64,000 bases of DNA from Variovorax paradoxus (GCF_030815975.1 NZ_JAUSXL010000002.1:3398501-3462500); one strand, 5' to 3'; numbered from the stretch's first letter, positions 8,502-17,089 are shown. Numbers and translations are program-made. The notes: a model not told the origin generated them from the sequence alone.

Positions 8502-9323
8502 TCAGGCCTGCGCGCGGTCGGTGCCCGCGTCGGCATCGATGCGGCTCAGCGCCTCTGCGGCGCGCTGCAGGGCGGGCAGCAGCGTCTTCGCCTTGGCCAC
8601 GTCGAGCCGCATGACCGGCGCCTGCACCGCGATGCACAGGTTCGAGGGGCCGTCGTCGCCCGACGGCACCAGCGCGGCAATGCACAGCAGGCCGGGCAGG
8701 AACTCTTCGTTGTCGATGGCGTAGCCGTCCTTGCGCACGCGCTGCACTTCCTTTTCGAGCGCGTCGGGGTCGGTGAGCGTGCGTGGCGTGTAGGGCTCCA
8801 GCGGCGCGTTGGAGAGCAGCCGCCGGCGCTGCGCCGCGCTCATCTGCGCGAGAAAGATCTTGCCGCTGGCCGAGCAGTGCACCGGCACGCGCGAGCCCGA
8901 ATGCAGGTAGAAGCGCAGCGGCGCGGCGGTTTCCACGCGGTCGAGGTACACCACCTCGCTGCCCGAGAGCGCGGTGAGGTTGCAGCTCTCGCCGATTTCT
9001 TCCACCAGTTGACGCAGCACCGTATGGCGCGCACCGTGGAGGCTGTCGTTGAGCAGCAGGTTCTCGGCCAGCCGCCGCAGCCGCGTGCCGATGCCGTAGT
9101 GGCGGCCGTCGCCCTCGCGCTGCAAGAGGCCCGCGCCTTCGAGCTGCTGGAGCATGCGATGCAGGGTGGGCTTGGGCATGCCGGTTTCTTCCACCAGGCC
9201 CTGCAGCGAGTAGCGCTGGTCCTTGGCGGCCATGACTTCGAGCAGCCCGAACAGGCGCATGGTGGGCGTGTCGCCCGGCGCCGGTTCAGGGATTTCGGGC
9301 GCGAGCCCCTTGACGATTTTCAT
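8502..9323 (-). CDS. IclR-family transcriptional regulator (divergent to xsc)
   Basis: This 273-residue protein has an N-terminal winged helix-turn-helix (about residues 22–85, recognition region TGMPKPTLHRMLQQL) and a C-terminal IclR effector-binding domain. The effector domain includes the block CSASGKIFLAQM. It is divergently transcribed from xsc, with a 171-base gap that contains a 10-base inverted repeat. It probably senses a sulfonate-derived metabolite and controls xsc–ackA as well as its own operon with cobS and cobT. Whether it activates or represses cannot be read from sequence. The inverted repeat lies immediately upstream of the xsc −35 box, a position that favours activation. Confidence 0.85.
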   Translation of the reverse strand: MKIVKGLAPEIPEPAPGDTPTMRLFGLLEVMAAKDQRYSLQGLVEETGMPKPTLHRMLQQLEGAGLLQREGDGRHYGIGTRLRRLAENLLLNDSLHGARHTVLRQLVEEIGESCNLTALSGSEVVYLDRVETAAPLRFYLHSGSRVPVHCSASGKIFLAQMSAAQRRRLLSNAPLEPYTPRTLTDPDALEKEVQRVRKDGYAIDNEEFLPGLLCIAALVPSGDDGPSNLCIAVQAPVMRLDVAKAKTLLPALQRAAEALSRIDADAGTDRAQA

Positions 9324-9341
9324 GGGCCGGATCATAGTCTT

Positions 9342-9380
9342 TTTACAAAAAACAAGACAAGACGTACCGATTTTTGTAAA
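9342..9380. promoter_or_regulatory. Candidate IclR operator in the iclR–xsc gap
   Basis: A perfect 10-base inverted repeat, TTTACAAAAA (9342–9351) and TTTTTGTAAA (9371–9380), is separated by 19 bases. It stands out as AT-rich in GC-rich DNA. It lies just upstream of the xsc −35 box and overlaps a plausible minus-strand iclR promoter (TTGTCT, 18 bases, TATGAT). Binding by the adjacent IclR protein is inferred. Confidence 0.55.
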
Positions 9381-9384
9381 TTGT

Positions 9385-9413
9385 TTGACGCAATGGCCTT
9401 GCCGTCCTATATT
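9385..9413 (+). promoter_or_regulatory. Sigma-70-type promoter of xsc
   Basis: TTGACG at 9385–9390 is separated by 17 bases from TATATT at 9408–9413, close to consensus in both boxes. It reads toward xsc, whose start is at 9495 with an AGGAGA ribosome site at 9480–9485. The operator-like inverted repeat ends 4 bases upstream of the −35 box. Confidence 0.6.
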
Positions 9414-9494
9414 CCGCCGGAACGAAATTCGGAACAACTGGTTCCGGCTTTTGAAACCCGCCGATCGCCCCATTCCTTTCAGGAGACGCCTTCC

Positions 9495-11318
9495 ATGAGC
9501 CAGAAGCAACCCGCCGCACCCACCCGCGAAGCCGTCGCCGGCGTGCAGAAGATGACGCCCTCCGAGGCCTTCGTCGAAACCATGGTCGCCAACGGCGTGA
9601 CCGACATCTTCGGCATCATGGGCTCGGCCTTCATGGACGCGATGGACATCTTCGCGCCTGCCGGCATCCGCCTGATCCCGGTGGTGCACGAGCAGGGCGG
9701 GGCCCACATGGCCGACGGCTATGCGCGCGTGTCGGGCCGCCACGGCGTCGTCATCGGCCAGAACGGCCCCGGCATCAGCAACTGCGTGACGGCCATCGCG
9801 GCCGCCTACTGGGCGCACAGCCCGGTCGTGATGATCACGCCCGAGACCGGCACCATGGGCATGGGCCTGGGCGGCTTCCAGGAAGCCAACCAGTTGCCGA
9901 TGTTCCAGGAGTTCACCAGGTACCAGGGCCACGTGAACAACCCCAAGCGCATGGCCGAGTACACGGCGCGCTGTTTCGACCGCGCCATCTCCGAGATGGG
10001 CCCGACGCAGCTCAACATTCCGCGCGACTATTTCTATGGCGAGATCACCACCGAGATCCCGAAGCCCATGCGCGTGGAGCGCGGCGCGGGCGGCGAGATG
10101 AGCCTGAACGCGGCCGTCGAGCTGCTGGCCTCGGCGAAGTTTCCGGTGATCCTCTCGGGCGGCGGCGTGGTGATGGGCGATGCGGTCGAAGAGTGCAAGG
10201 CGTTGGCCGAGCGCCTGGGTGCACCCGTGGCCAACGGGTATCTGCGCAACGATTCGTTCCCCGCGAGCCATCCGCTCGCCGCGGGCCCGCTGGGCTACCA
10301 GGGCTCCAAGGCCGCGATGAAGCTGATCGCGCAGGCCGACGTGGTGCTCGCGCTCGGCTCGCGCATGGGCCCCTTCGGCACCTTGCCGCAGCACGGCATG
10401 GACTACTGGCCGAAGGACGCGAAGATCATCCAGGTGGAGGCCGACCACACCAACCTCGGCCTCGTGAAGAAGATCACCGTCGGCATCCACGGCGACGCCA
10501 AGGCCACGGCCAATGAACTGCTCAAGCGGCTGGCTGGCAAGACGCTCGCCTGCGACGCCACCAAGGCCCAGCGCGCTGAAAAGATCAAGGCCGAAAAGGC
10601 CGCGTGGGAAAAAGAGCTCGACGAGTGGACCCACGAGCGCGACCAATTCAGCCTCGACGCCATCGAGGAGGCCAAGGGCGAGAAGACGCCCACCGGCGGC
10701 ACTTACCTGCACCCGCGCCAGGTGCTGCGCGAGCTCGAGAAGGCCATGCCGCCGCGCGTGATGGTCTCCACCGACATCGGCAACATCAACGCTATTGCCA
10801 ACAGCTACCTGCGCTTCGAGGAGCCGAGGAGTTTCTTCGCGCCGATGAGCTTCGGCAACTGCGGCTACTCGCTGCCGACCATGATCGGCGCCAAGTGCGC
10901 GGCACCCGACCGACCGGCCGTGGCCTATGCCGGCGACGGCGCCTGGGGCATGAGCATGGTCGAGATCATGACCGCCGTGCGGCACGACATCCCGGTCACG
11001 GCCGTGGTCTTCCACAACCGCCAGTGGGGCGCCGAGAAGAAGAACCAGGTCGACTTCTACAACCGCCGCTTCGTCGCGGGCGAGCTCGAGAGCGAGAGCT
11101 TCGCGGGCATTGCCAAGGCCATGGGCGCCGAGGGCATCGTGGTCGACCGGCTCGAAGACGTGGGCCCTGCGCTCAAGAAGGCCATCGACATGCAGATGAA
11201 CCAGGGCAAGACCTGCGTGATCGAGATCATGTGCACCCGCGAGCTCGGCGATCCGTTCCGCCGCGATGCGCTGGCCAAGCCGGTGCGCTTCCTCGACAAG
11301 TACAAGGACTACGTTTGA
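9495..11318 (+). CDS. xsc: Sulfoacetaldehyde acetyltransferase
   Basis: This 607-residue thiamine-diphosphate enzyme cleaves sulfoacetaldehyde with phosphate to acetyl phosphate and sulfite, the desulfonation step for C2 sulfonates. The N-terminal catalytic-glutamate region HEQGGAHMADGYARV lies near residue 65. The central domain is of the acetolactate-synthase type. The ThDP/Mg motif begins with GDGAWGM near residue 481 and ends at the asparagine of FHNRQWG. Length and the C-terminal GDPFRRDAL block fit Xsc rather than acetolactate synthase. The ATG at 9495 has an AGGAGA ribosome site. The gene is coupled to acetate kinase by a 4-base overlap. Its substrate would come from SauST; no taurine transaminase or dehydrogenase genes are in the window. 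Confidence 0.93.
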   Translation: MSQKQPAAPTREAVAGVQKMTPSEAFVETMVANGVTDIFGIMGSAFMDAMDIFAPAGIRLIPVVHEQGGAHMADGYARVSGRHGVVIGQNGPGISNCVTAIAAAYWAHSPVVMITPETGTMGMGLGGFQEANQLPMFQEFTRYQGHVNNPKRMAEYTARCFDRAISEMGPTQLNIPRDYFYGEITTEIPKPMRVERGAGGEMSLNAAVELLASAKFPVILSGGGVVMGDAVEECKALAERLGAPVANGYLRNDSFPASHPLAAGPLGYQGSKAAMKLIAQADVVLALGSRMGPFGTLPQHGMDYWPKDAKIIQVEADHTNLGLVKKITVGIHGDAKATANELLKRLAGKTLACDATKAQRAEKIKAEKAAWEKELDEWTHERDQFSLDAIEEAKGEKTPTGGTYLHPRQVLRELEKAMPPRVMVSTDIGNINAIANSYLRFEEPRSFFAPMSFGNCGYSLPTMIGAKCAAPDRPAVAYAGDGAWGMSMVEIMTAVRHDIPVTAVVFHNRQWGAEKKNQVDFYNRRFVAGELESESFAGIAKAMGAEGIVVDRLEDVGPALKKAIDMQMNQGKTCVIEIMCTRELGDPFRRDALAKPVRFLDKYKDYV

Positions 11319-12520
11319 GCGAATCGCTGTTCACGCTGAACGCCGGGTCGTCGTCGATCAAGGTCGCCTTGTTCGATGCGGCCGGCAAGGGCGGCGCGCT
11401 GCCCGCGGCGCGCTGGTCGGGCCAGGCCGATGGCCTGGGCGCGGGGCTGAAGGCGCGGCTGCGTGTGCGCGATGCCGAGGGCCGCACGCTGCACGATGCG
11501 GCGCTGGAAGGCGACAGCCGCTCGCACCAGGGCGCGCTGGCCGCGCTGCTCGAATGGCATGCGCAGCAGGGCGGCGGTGGCCGCATCGCAGCGGTCGGCC
11601 ATCGCATCGTGCATGGCGGCGCCAACTTCATAGAGCCGGTGCGCATCGACGATGCGGTGCTTGCCGAACTGGCTGCGCTCGAGCCGCTTGCGCCGCTGCA
11701 CCAGCCGCACAACCTTGCGGGCGTGCGTGCGGCCATGAAGGCTTTCGATGGCGTGCCGCAGGTGGCGTGCTTCGATACCGCCTTTCACGCGAGCCAGCCC
11801 GATGTGAACCGCCGCTTCGCGCTGCCGCGCGCGCTGCACGATGCGGGCGTGCGGCGCTACGGGTTCCACGGGCTTTCCTACGAATCGATCGTGACGCAAT
11901 TCGCGCAACTGGCGCCGCAGCTCGCGCAGCAGCGCGTGATCGTCGCGCACCTGGGCAACGGCGCGTCGATGTGCGGCATGGCGCAAGGCCGGTCGGTCGC
12001 AACGACGATGAGCTTCTCGCCGCTCGACGGCCTCACCATGGGCACGCGCTGCGGGCACCTCGATGCGGCCGTGGTGCTGTACCTGATGCGCTCGCACGGC
12101 ATGTCGGCGGACGATGTAGAGAAGCTGCTGTTCCGCGAGTCGGGCCTGCTGGGGCTGTCGGGAATTTCCAGCGACATGCGCGAGCTGGAGGCTTCGGCCG
12201 CGCCCGCCGCCGCCGAAGCCATCACGCATTTCGTCGAGCAGGTGGTGCAGCACATGGGCAGCCTGGCCGCGGCGCTGCGCGGTGTGGATGCCATCGTGTT
12301 CACCGGCGGCATCGGCGAGAACGCCGCCGGGCTGCGCGAGCGCATCCTTGCGCAGTGCGGCTGGCTCGGCCTTCGCGTCGACGCGGAGGCGAACCGCGCA
12401 GGACATGCGCGGCTCACCACGTCTGAAAGCCCCGTCAGCGCCTGGGTGCTGCGCACCGACGAAGAGGCCGTGATCGCGCGGCACACCGCGCGGCTGCTGC
12501 GGCTCAGCCAGGCTGGATAG
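11315..12520 (+). CDS. ackA: Acetate kinase, coupled to xsc
   Basis: A 401-residue acetate kinase that would convert acetyl phosphate from Xsc plus ADP into acetate and ATP. Family motifs are NAGSSSIKV at residues 9–17, RRYGFHGLSY, HLGNGASMCG, the GTRCGHLD stretch and FTGGIGENA near the C-terminus. The start is a TTG at 11315 that overlaps the xsc stop codon, giving direct translational coupling; the next in-frame start would cut into the phosphate-binding motif. Xsc genes are more often paired with a phosphotransacetylase. Here substrate-level phosphorylation and acetate release (later activated by acetyl-CoA synthetase) seem to be the design. Its 3' end overlaps the convergent TctC gene by 17 bases. 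Confidence 0.93.
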   Translation: MSESLFTLNAGSSSIKVALFDAAGKGGALPAARWSGQADGLGAGLKARLRVRDAEGRTLHDAALEGDSRSHQGALAALLEWHAQQGGGGRIAAVGHRIVHGGANFIEPVRIDDAVLAELAALEPLAPLHQPHNLAGVRAAMKAFDGVPQVACFDTAFHASQPDVNRRFALPRALHDAGVRRYGFHGLSYESIVTQFAQLAPQLAQQRVIVAHLGNGASMCGMAQGRSVATTMSFSPLDGLTMGTRCGHLDAAVVLYLMRSHGMSADDVEKLLFRESGLLGLSGISSDMRELEASAAPAAAEAITHFVEQVVQHMGSLAAALRGVDAIVFTGGIGENAAGLRERILAQCGWLGLRVDAEANRAGHARLTTSESPVSAWVLRTDEEAVIARHTARLLRLSQAG

Positions 12521-13496
12521 CCGCCGCCTTGATGACGTGCGCCCAGCGCGCGATCTCGTCGGCCAGGAACGCAGCGAAGCGGTCCGGCCCGCGCGCATCG
12601 ATCACGAAACCCTGCTGGCGCATGCGTTCGTCCAGGCCGGGCTGCGCGAGGATCTTCACCACCTCCGCGCCCAGCTTCTGCACCGCGGCGTCGGGCATGC
12701 CGGCCGGCGCCATCATGCCGGTCCAGTTCTCGACCTGCAGCTCGGGCATGCCGGCTTCGGCGGTCGTCGGCACCTCGGGCAGCAGCGGATAGCGGGTCTT
12801 GCTCGCGATGGCGAGCGCGCGCAGCTTGCCGCCCTTCACGTGCGCGATCGACTCCGGGAGGTTCGAGAACACCACGTCGAGCTGGCTGCCGATGAGATCG
12901 GTGATGCACGGCGCGCCGCCCTTGTAGGGCACGTGCTGGATGGTCGACTTGTTGAGGTCGTTGAAGAGCGCGAGCGTCAGGTGGGGCGGCGTGCCGTTGC
13001 CGCTGGAGCCCGCGTTGAGCTTGCGCTCCTTCGCCGCCGCGACCAGGCCCTTCATGTCCTGGATCGGGCTGGCCGCGGGCACCACGATCAGCATCGGGCT
13101 GCCGGCCAGCAGCGCCACCGGCCGCAGGTCCTTCTGGAAGCTGAACGGCGACTTCGGGAACAGCGTGACGTTGGCCGCATGCGTCAGCGTGACCGCGAGC
13201 AGCGTGTTGCCGTCGGGCGGCGCCTTGGCTACCAGGTCGGCGCCGATCTGCCCGTTGCCGCCGGGCCGGTTGTCCACCAGCACGTTGACCTTCCAGCGCT
13301 CGCCCAGCTGCTGGCCGATCTGCCGCGCCATCACGTCCGTCAGGCCGCCAGGCGGAAAGGGCACCACATAGCGCAGCGTGGCGTCCGGTTTGGGGTAGTC
13401 GCCGCCTTGCGCCCTGGCAAGCATCGGCATGAGCGCGCCCAGCGATCCCGCCGCAGCCAGGGCGGCGGTCCCCTGCATCCATTCGCGTCGTTTCAT
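12504..13496 (-). CDS. Bug/TctC-family periplasmic substrate-binding protein (sulfolactate operon)
   Basis: This 330-residue protein starts MKRREWMQGTAALAAAG, a leader with adjacent arginines that may suit Tat export, followed by an ARAQ cleavage region. The mature domain begins with the YVVPFPPGGLTD block of Bug receptors. It is the last gene of the suyA–suyB–slcC–comC–tctC operon, which suggests sulfolactate or a related C3 sulfonate as ligand. No TctA/TctB permease is encoded in the window, so the transporter is incomplete here. The only link to a specific ligand is gene context. Confidence 0.85.
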   Translation of the reverse strand: MKRREWMQGTAALAAAGSLGALMPMLARAQGGDYPKPDATLRYVVPFPPGGLTDVMARQIGQQLGERWKVNVLVDNRPGGNGQIGADLVAKAPPDGNTLLAVTLTHAANVTLFPKSPFSFQKDLRPVALLAGSPMLIVVPAASPIQDMKGLVAAAKERKLNAGSSGNGTPPHLTLALFNDLNKSTIQHVPYKGGAPCITDLIGSQLDVVFSNLPESIAHVKGGKLRALAIASKTRYPLLPEVPTTAEAGMPELQVENWTGMMAPAGMPDAAVQKLGAEVVKILAQPGLDERMRQQGFVIDARGPDRFAAFLADEIARWAHVIKAAAIQPG

Positions 13497-13532
13497 CGTG
13501 TTGTCTCCTGTTGTTGTGTGGGGTCGTGGCGC

Positions 13533-14534
13533 CTAGCTTCGCCACTGCGCGAGCAGCGCCTCGGGCACCTCGATGCCCTCTGCCTCGGCGCGCAGCCGCA
13601 GTTCCTCGCGCCGCGCACCGGGCAGGCGCACGCCGTCGTCGCGCAGCATCTCCGCGACCAGCACCTCGACGCGGTCGAGGTAGCTCGCCGAGCCCGCGAG
13701 CGCGCCGGGATCGATGACGATGAAGGCCTGGCCGATGCGCGGCCGGTTGCCGGCATCCTCGAAGAAGCTCGATGCCTCGAAGCCGAACTGCGCACCGATC
13801 AGCGCCGTGACCAAGAGCTCGACCACTAGCGCCAGCATCGCGCCCTTGGGGCTGGTGGCCGCGCCTATGGGCAGCATCGAGCCTTCGAGCGCGGCCTGTG
13901 CGTCGGTGGTCGGCTGGCCGTGGCGGTCGATGGCCCAGCCGATCGGTATGGCCTTGCCTTGCTTCGCGGCCACCATGACCTTGCCGCGCGCCACTTCCGA
14001 CAGGCTCAGGTCGATGGCGAGCGGAAGCGCACCGCGGCGCGGGAACACCGCCGCCACCGGGTTGGTCCCGAAGATGGGATGGCGCCCGCCGGCCGCCGGC
14101 ATCGCGGCCGGCGAGTTGGCAAAGCCGAGCCCGACCATGCCGGCCTCGGCCACCGGGCGCAAATGGTCGACCACCACGCCGCAATGGTGGCTGCCCGTGA
14201 CGCCCGCAATGGCAATGCCGAAGTCGCGCGCCCGGCCGATGGCTTCGGCAATGGCCATCTCGCAGGCGGCGAAGGCAAGGCCTTCGTGTGCATCGATCAG
14301 CGCCGCTGCGCCTTTCTGGCGGCGCAGCGCCGGCACCGCGTCGCCGTTCACCCGGCCGTTGCGCAGGTGCGTGGCGTACTGGGCCACGCGGGCGAGGCCG
14401 TGCGAGCCCAGGCCCTGCGCCTCGGCCAGCACCAGTGCGCGTGCGGTGGCTGCCGCCATCGCCTCGTTGGCGCCGGCCGCGCGCAAGGCCGCGGCCACGG
14501 CGTCCCGCGCTTGCGGAAGACTCAGCATCGTCAT
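13533..14534 (-). CDS. comC: Ldh_2-family (R)-sulfolactate dehydrogenase
   Basis: A 333-residue member of the malate/L-lactate/ComC dehydrogenase family (Ldh_2), which is unrelated to Rossmann lactate dehydrogenases. Visible signatures are GSHGLARVAQY, GSHHCGVVVDHLRPVAEAG, GTNPVAAVFPR and AIDLSLSEVARGK. In the published bacterial sulfolactate racemisation scheme, ComC reduces sulfopyruvate to (R)-sulfolactate with NAD(P)H, complementing the (S)-specific SlcC. That is the expected role here because it is directly downstream of slcC (start overlaps the slcC stop by 4 bases) and in the same operon as suyAB. Other 2-hydroxyacids are possible substrates for the family. Confidence 0.8.
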   Translation of the reverse strand: MTMLSLPQARDAVAAALRAAGANEAMAAATARALVLAEAQGLGSHGLARVAQYATHLRNGRVNGDAVPALRRQKGAAALIDAHEGLAFAACEMAIAEAIGRARDFGIAIAGVTGSHHCGVVVDHLRPVAEAGMVGLGFANSPAAMPAAGGRHPIFGTNPVAAVFPRRGALPLAIDLSLSEVARGKVMVAAKQGKAIPIGWAIDRHGQPTTDAQAALEGSMLPIGAATSPKGAMLALVVELLVTALIGAQFGFEASSFFEDAGNRPRIGQAFIVIDPGALAGSASYLDRVEVLVAEMLRDDGVRLPGARREELRLRAEAEGIEVPEALLAQWRS

Positions 14535-15460
14535 GGTTCCAGCGCCTCCAGCACCTTCTGTGCAATCAGGTTGCTCACGCGCTCGTTCGATTCGGCCGTC
14601 ACGCCCGCGATGTGCGGAGTCAGCAGCAGGTTGGGGCAGTCCTCGAAATGCGGGCTGGCCGCGAGCGGCTCGGCATCGAACACGTCGAGCGCCGCACCGC
14701 CGAGCCGGCCTTCGCGCAGCGCAAGCGCCACGGCGGCTTCGTCGACGATGCCGCCGCGCGAGGTGTTGACGAGCACCGCGCCGCCCTTCATGGCCGCGAT
14801 GCGCTCCGCATGGAAGAGGTTGCGCGTGCTGTCCACCAGCGGCAGGTGCAGGCTCACCACGTCCGCCTGCGCCACCAGCGCGTCGAGACCCAGCGGCTGC
14901 GTGCCCGTTGCACCGAAGGCCGGATGGCTGCCGTCCATCATGGCATCGAAGGCCACCGTGCGCATGCCGAGCGCCTGCGCGAGCCGCGCCGTCAGCTGCC
15001 CGATGGCGCCGAAGCCGACCAGCCCGAGCGTCTTGCCCGCCAGCTCGCGCCCGTTCGACAGCGCGTTGCGCGGCCAGCGCCCCGCGGCCACCGCGGCGGT
15101 GGAGCCGTAGGCGCCGCGCAGCAGCATCATGGCGCTCGCAATCACGTACTCGGCCACGCTCAGTGCATTGGCGCCCGTGGCCGGAATCACCCGGATGCCA
15201 CGCGCTTCGCAGCCCGCCACGTCGATGTTGTCGAGGCCCACGCCCAGGCGGCCCACCACCGTGCACTGTGTGAGTGCGTCCAGCAGTTCGCCGCGCACCT
15301 GCGTGCGGTTGCGCACGATCAGCGCATGGGCCCACTTCGCTTCCTTGTAGAGCCGGGTGCCGTCGTCCACCAGCGCCACGTCGTAGAGAACGTCGTGTCG
15401 CGCGCGCAATTGCGCAACCGCGGCGGCGTCCATGAACTCCGCAATCACTATTCGCTTCAT
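14531..15460 (-). CDS. slcC: (S)-sulfolactate dehydrogenase (D-isomer-specific 2-hydroxyacid dehydrogenase family)
   Basis: This 309-residue NAD-dependent 2-hydroxyacid dehydrogenase has the dinucleotide-binding motif GLVGFGAIG at residues 146–154. The catalytic arginine is in NTSRGGIVDE, the glutamate in FDAEP, and the histidine in TPHIAGVT. Its expected role is oxidation of (S)-sulfolactate to sulfopyruvate, after which ComC gives the R isomer for SuyAB. The ATG at 15460 (MKRIV) was taken as start; an in-frame ATG at 15472 is also possible. It lies 25 bases downstream of suyB. Family membership is certain and the substrate is inferred from the suyAB–comC context. Confidence 0.8.
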   Translation of the reverse strand: MKRIVIAEFMDAAAVAQLRARHDVLYDVALVDDGTRLYKEAKWAHALIVRNRTQVRGELLDALTQCTVVGRLGVGLDNIDVAGCEARGIRVIPATGANALSVAEYVIASAMMLLRGAYGSTAAVAAGRWPRNALSNGRELAGKTLGLVGFGAIGQLTARLAQALGMRTVAFDAMMDGSHPAFGATGTQPLGLDALVAQADVVSLHLPLVDSTRNLFHAERIAAMKGGAVLVNTSRGGIVDEAAVALALREGRLGGAALDVFDAEPLAASPHFEDCPNLLLTPHIAGVTAESNERVSNLIAQKVLEALEP

Positions 15461-15485
15461 GATGCCTGCCATCGCGCGGGCGCCG

Positions 15486-16661
15486 TCAGGCCGACTCGTA
15501 CAGCCGCGTCAGCACGAACTCGCGGTGGCCCAGCGCTTCCGCCGCGGTGAGCCGGCCGTTGGCGGTGCGCAGCATGCATTCGAGCAGCTGGTCGCCGGCC
15601 TGGTCGAGCGTCATCTCGCGCTGCAGCAGGCCCGAGGTGTCGACGTCGACGTGCTCGCTCATGAGCCGCACGGTGCGCGGATTGGCGCAGATCTTGATGA
15701 CCGGCAGGATCGGGTTGCCGATCACGTTGCCCTGGCCCGTGGGGAAGAAGTGCACTGCGTAGCCCGATGCGGCGCACAGCGTCACCATCTCGGCGGCCGC
15801 GCTGGACGAGTCCATGAACCACAGGCCCGGGGCGGTCGGCACCTCGGCCTTGTCGAGCACGCCGTCCACCATGCACTTCTTGCCGATCTTCTGGATGTTG
15901 CCGAGTGCCTTCTCCTCGATGGTCGTCAGGCCGCCCGCGATGTTGCCCTTGGTGGGCTGCGAGTCCGACAGGTCGCTGGTCTTGTGGCGGTTGATCATGT
16001 CCTGGTAGCGGTTGAACATGAACATGAAGCGCTCCTTCACGTCGGGCGTGCGGCAGCGGTCGGCCACGATGCGCTCGCCGCCGGTGATCTCGGAGGTCTC
16101 GCCGAACACCAGCGTGTTGCCGGTCTCGTAGAGCTTGTCGAAGGCGTTGCCCACGGTGGGGTTGGAGCCGCAGCCCGAGGTGGTGTCGCTCTCGCCGCAC
16201 TTGGTCGAGACCCAGAGTTCGTGGATGCCGCAAGGCTCGCGCTGCTTTTCGCTGGCCGCCTGCACGAACTCGCGCGCCACCTTGCTCGCGCGCAGGATGG
16301 TGTCGTGGTCGCCGTGGCCCTCGATGCCGAAACCGGCCACCGGCTTGCCCGTGGTGGCGATGCCGTCGACCACCTTCTGCGTCCAGCTGTCCTCGATGCC
16401 GATGACGACGACCGCCGCCACGTTCGGGTTGCAGCCCGCGCCGATCAGCGTGCGGAAATGCAGCTCCAGGTCGGCGCCGAACTGCAGGCGGCCGTAGGGA
16501 TGCGGAATGGCGAGCGCGCCCTTGATGTTGTGGGCCACGGCTTCTGCGGCCGCGTTGGAGAGATCGTCCAGCGGCAGGATGATGACGTGGTTGCGCACGC
16601 CGACGCGGCCGTTTTCGCGGCGGTAGCCGAGGAAGGTGGTGTCTTTGGAAATGATGGACAT
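15486..16661 (-). CDS. suyB: (2R)-sulfolactate sulfo-lyase, large subunit
   Basis: This 391-residue protein of the altronate-dehydratase/SuyB family starts with the [16 protein letters not shown] block and contains conserved cysteine sites such as [17 protein letters not shown]. With SuyA it forms the enzyme that splits (R)-sulfolactate into pyruvate and sulfite in the cytoplasm. SuyA, encoded 52 bases upstream, supplies the separate small SAF-type subunit; this split arrangement is typical of SuyAB. The [13 protein letters not shown] start at 16661 is the natural N-terminus. Altronate or galactarate dehydratase is an alternative at family level, but flanking slcC and comC support sulfolactate. 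Confidence 0.9.
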   Translation of the reverse strand: MSIISKDTTFLGYRRENGRVGVRNHVIILPLDDLSNAAAEAVAHNIKGALAIPHPYGRLQFGADLELHFRTLIGAGCNPNVAAVVVIGIEDSWTQKVVDGIATTGKPVAGFGIEGHGDHDTILRASKVAREFVQAASEKQREPCGIHELWVSTKCGESDTTSGCGSNPTVGNAFDKLYETGNTLVFGETSEITGGERIVADRCRTPDVKERFMFMFNRYQDMINRHKTSDLSDSQPTKGNIAGGLTTIEEKALGNIQKIGKKCMVDGVLDKAEVPTAPGLWFMDSSSAAAEMVTLCAASGYAVHFFPTGQGNVIGNPILPVIKICANPRTVRLMSEHVDVDTSGLLQREMTLDQAGDQLLECMLRTANGRLTAAEALGHREFVLTRLYESA

Positions 16662-16713
16662 GCTGTGCTTTCTGATTCGTGGGGAATGGAAGTGGGCGAA
16701 GCGGGGCGGTGTC

Positions 16714-16995
16714 CTACCAGCGCTTGGTCTTGATGTTCTGCACGTGCGCGTGTTCGCCGGCCTTGATCGGCGCCACCACCTTGCCCATGTCGATGCCGTA
16801 CTTCCACACCGTGTCGCCGGGCGCCATGTCCCGGAGCGCGACCTTGTGGCCGATCGGAATGTCCTGGCGCGCATCGACGCTGGTCATGCGGTCCTCGTCC
16901 ATGATCCAGCCGCTGAGCGACATGCCGGCCTTGACGCCTTCCACCACCACGACCGCGACCGTGTCCTTCGCGTCGTGCAGAACGAAATGAATCAT
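16714..16995 (-). CDS. suyA: (2R)-sulfolactate sulfo-lyase, small subunit
   Basis: A 93-residue SAF-domain protein matching the small subunit of SuyAB and the N-terminal domain of altronate/galactarate dehydratases. The central block [17 protein letters not shown] is the typical signature, followed by a histidine-bearing [12 protein letters not shown] end. It is the first gene of the suy–slc–com operon. The start at 16995 has a CAGGAGA ribosome site a few bases upstream. A TTGACA box on the minus strand at 17068–17063 probably belongs to its promoter, and a symmetric operator-like site lies immediately upstream of that box. Confidence 0.9.
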   Translation of the reverse strand: MIHFVLHDAKDTVAVVVVEGVKAGMSLSGWIMDEDRMTSVDARQDIPIGHKVALRDMAPGDTVWKYGIDMGKVVAPIKAGEHAHVQNIKTKRW

Positions 16996-17069
16996 CGTTG
17001 TCTCCTGTTGTGACTCGCTGAGAATTTGCAGCCGGGCCAGTGTCCGAGTGCGCGTCTCCGCATGTCAAA

Positions 17070-17089
17070 CAGGTCATATGGATGACTTG
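17070..17089. promoter_or_regulatory. Candidate GntR operator between suyA and its regulator
   Basis: An inverted repeat reads CAGGTCAT, 4 bases, ATGACTTG; 7 of 8 arm positions pair. It directly abuts the minus-strand TTGACA box (17068–17063) proposed for suyA and overlaps the first ATG (17078) of the gntR-type gene. Binding by that regulator is inferred from symmetry and position. Confidence 0.45.
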
